Shown piece after piece: positions 6,446 through 7,138 of a stretch of 7,138 nt of DNA (positions within the stretch are counted from its first letter, which is position 1; the number at the start of each line of letters is the position of its first letter). The position numbers and the translations under genes are program-made. Below the pieces are notes generated by a model. It was not told the DNA's origin and searched no databases. It saw only the letters and a list, made by a program, of their open reading frames with translations. The stretch is from Nitrospirales bacterium (GTDB lineage Bacteria > Nitrospirota > Nitrospiria > Nitrospirales > UBA2166), in assembly GCA_029261375.1 (NCBI GenBank), contig JAJDBL010000101.1:1-7138 (forward strand), given 5' to 3'.

Positions 6446-6706
6446 ATGGGAGAAGACGAGCAAACGATCGAACAGCCCCCGAAAGAAACCTGGCTTGACC
6501 ATGCGCATACCTCAGCGCAAATCATGTCCATCATTATCACGTGTTTGCTTATCTTTCTGGCCTTTTCGGTTGCCGGAACTGAAAGTGGGATGGTTGTAGG
6601 AACGCTGGTGATCGCTGGGTGGTTTTTCGTAGCAATCGCGTGGTGGGTGGTCTATCGACTCATCGGGTACGTGCTACTCAACAATCAGAAACCGCCACCG
6701 GAGTAA
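6446..6706 (+). CDS. small two-helix membrane protein of unknown function
   Basis: The 86-residue product starts with about 22 polar, acidic residues (GEDEQTIEQPPKE), then two hydrophobic segments at about 25-44 and 48-75, and ends with a short proline-rich tail. The segments are joined by a tight GTESG turn, so a helical hairpin in the inner membrane with both ends on the same side is likely. The second helix is rich in Trp and Tyr (GWFFVAIAWWVVYRL). ATG is supported by AAAGGA at 6434-6439, six bases upstream, and by the promoter just before it. No family is recognised. It converges on the DUF5069 gene with only 12 bases between the two stop codons. Confidence 0.78.
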   Translation: MGEDEQTIEQPPKETWLDHAHTSAQIMSIIITCLLIFLAFSVAGTESGMVVGTLVIAGWFFVAIAWWVVYRLIGYVLLNNQKPPPE

Positions 6707-6718
6707 CCGATCAACACG

Positions 6719-7138
6719 TCATGGTTTTCGCTTTTCATCAACGTCGAAATAGTCAAAAAACGTCTGAATATCTTCGCGATTGCCTAGGCCGCTTTCGGCC
6801 TTAAATCGTTTCAGGGTGTCCGTCACACGTGGATCTTCCTCCTGCCATCCGCGCTTTCGCATAAAGCTGTTCCACATTTCTACTTCCTGCGCATCGGGTG
6901 TGCGTCCGTGAGCGAAACACCACTCCACAATCTCTTCATCTGAGCGGCCCGCTGCCACCTCGCACACGATCTCGTCATAGCTGACGTGGAGAAACTTGCA
7001 GCAGCGTTCGTCCATCCGCTCGCCAAGATGGGAGTGATATTCCATTGGTAACGCGTTTTCAAGGTTCAGTCGAATCTTATCCAGCATGCGCGGAAGAAAC
7101 ACCACACCTCCAGCCCTATCATAGGCGCTCTTGGGATA
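6719..7138 (-). CDS. DUF5069 family protein, 5' end outside the window
   Basis: The visible part ends at TGA (6719-6721) and runs to the right edge without an in-frame stop. A GTG at 7105 would give 128 residues, but the eleven codons upstream of it read YPKSAYDRAGG, which continues directly into VVFLPRMLDKIRL. That is the conserved N-terminal pattern I know from DUF5069 proteins (a YPRSP-like motif, then a Gly pair, then RMLDK-R), so the gene very likely starts beyond 7138. Further family features are the EYHSHLGERMDERCCKFL segment and the MRKRGWQEED segment near the C-terminus. The family is small, soluble and of unknown biochemical function, and occurs in several environmental phyla. It is convergent with the small membrane protein gene. 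Confidence 0.85.
   Translation of the reverse strand, partial: YPKSAYDRAGGVVFLPRMLDKIRLNLENALPMEYHSHLGERMDERCCKFLHVSYDEIVCEVAAGRSDEEIVEWCFAHGRTPDAQEVEMWNSFMRKRGWQEEDPRVTDTLKRFKAESGLGNREDIQTFFDYFDVDEKRKP

Noticed and set aside
6142..6498. Plus-strand open frame of 118 codons
   Set aside because: No ribosome binding site, Arg/Pro/Thr-rich, and overlaps the start of the well-supported gene at 6446.

Overview
The window is a chromosomal stretch with eight supportable protein genes, moderate G+C, and long non-coding gaps; only about two thirds of it is coding. No rRNA, tRNA, CRISPR array, transposase, integrase or phage gene is visible. The gene content fits a Gram-negative bacterium with an outer envelope: a lipoprotein, a secreted protein, an MtfA-type peptidase, a DUF5069 protein and a stand-alone receiver protein. 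My best guess is a Nitrospira-like member of Nitrospirota. That rests on the combination of families, not on a marker gene, so it is tentative.

Layout from left to right. Positions 1-330 hold no convincing gene. On the minus strand follow a five-helix membrane protein (331-1014) and, upstream of it in the same direction, a secreted protein with four cysteines (1121-1822). A gap of about 470 bases comes next, with a dyad close to the start of the secreted protein. A small plus-strand lipoprotein (2295-2780) converges on an MtfA-family zinc metallopeptidase (2895-3707, minus); the gap between them is rich in inverted repeats built on GATCAGC. A gap of about 720 bases leads to a single-domain response regulator (4425-4853, plus). 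Its Shine-Dalgarno sequence lies inside a near-perfect hairpin. This gene converges on a protein with two degenerate cyclic-nucleotide-binding-like domains (5067-6044, minus). After another gap of about 400 bases comes a two-helix membrane protein of 86 residues (6446-6706, plus), which converges on a DUF5069 gene (6719 to the right edge, minus) whose true start lies outside the window.

The genes do not form one obvious pathway. Two entries are signalling components without an output domain of their own (the receiver protein and the paired sensory-domain protein). Several others are envelope proteins of unknown function. Orientation changes five times among eight genes, so most are probably transcribed singly; the only possible operon is the secreted protein with the membrane protein. 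I found no clear evidence of a new multi-gene system. The most testable oddities are the hairpin over the response regulator's ribosome binding site, the loss of ligand-contact residues in the cyclic-nucleotide-like domains, and the repeated dyads between the lipoprotein and mtfA.
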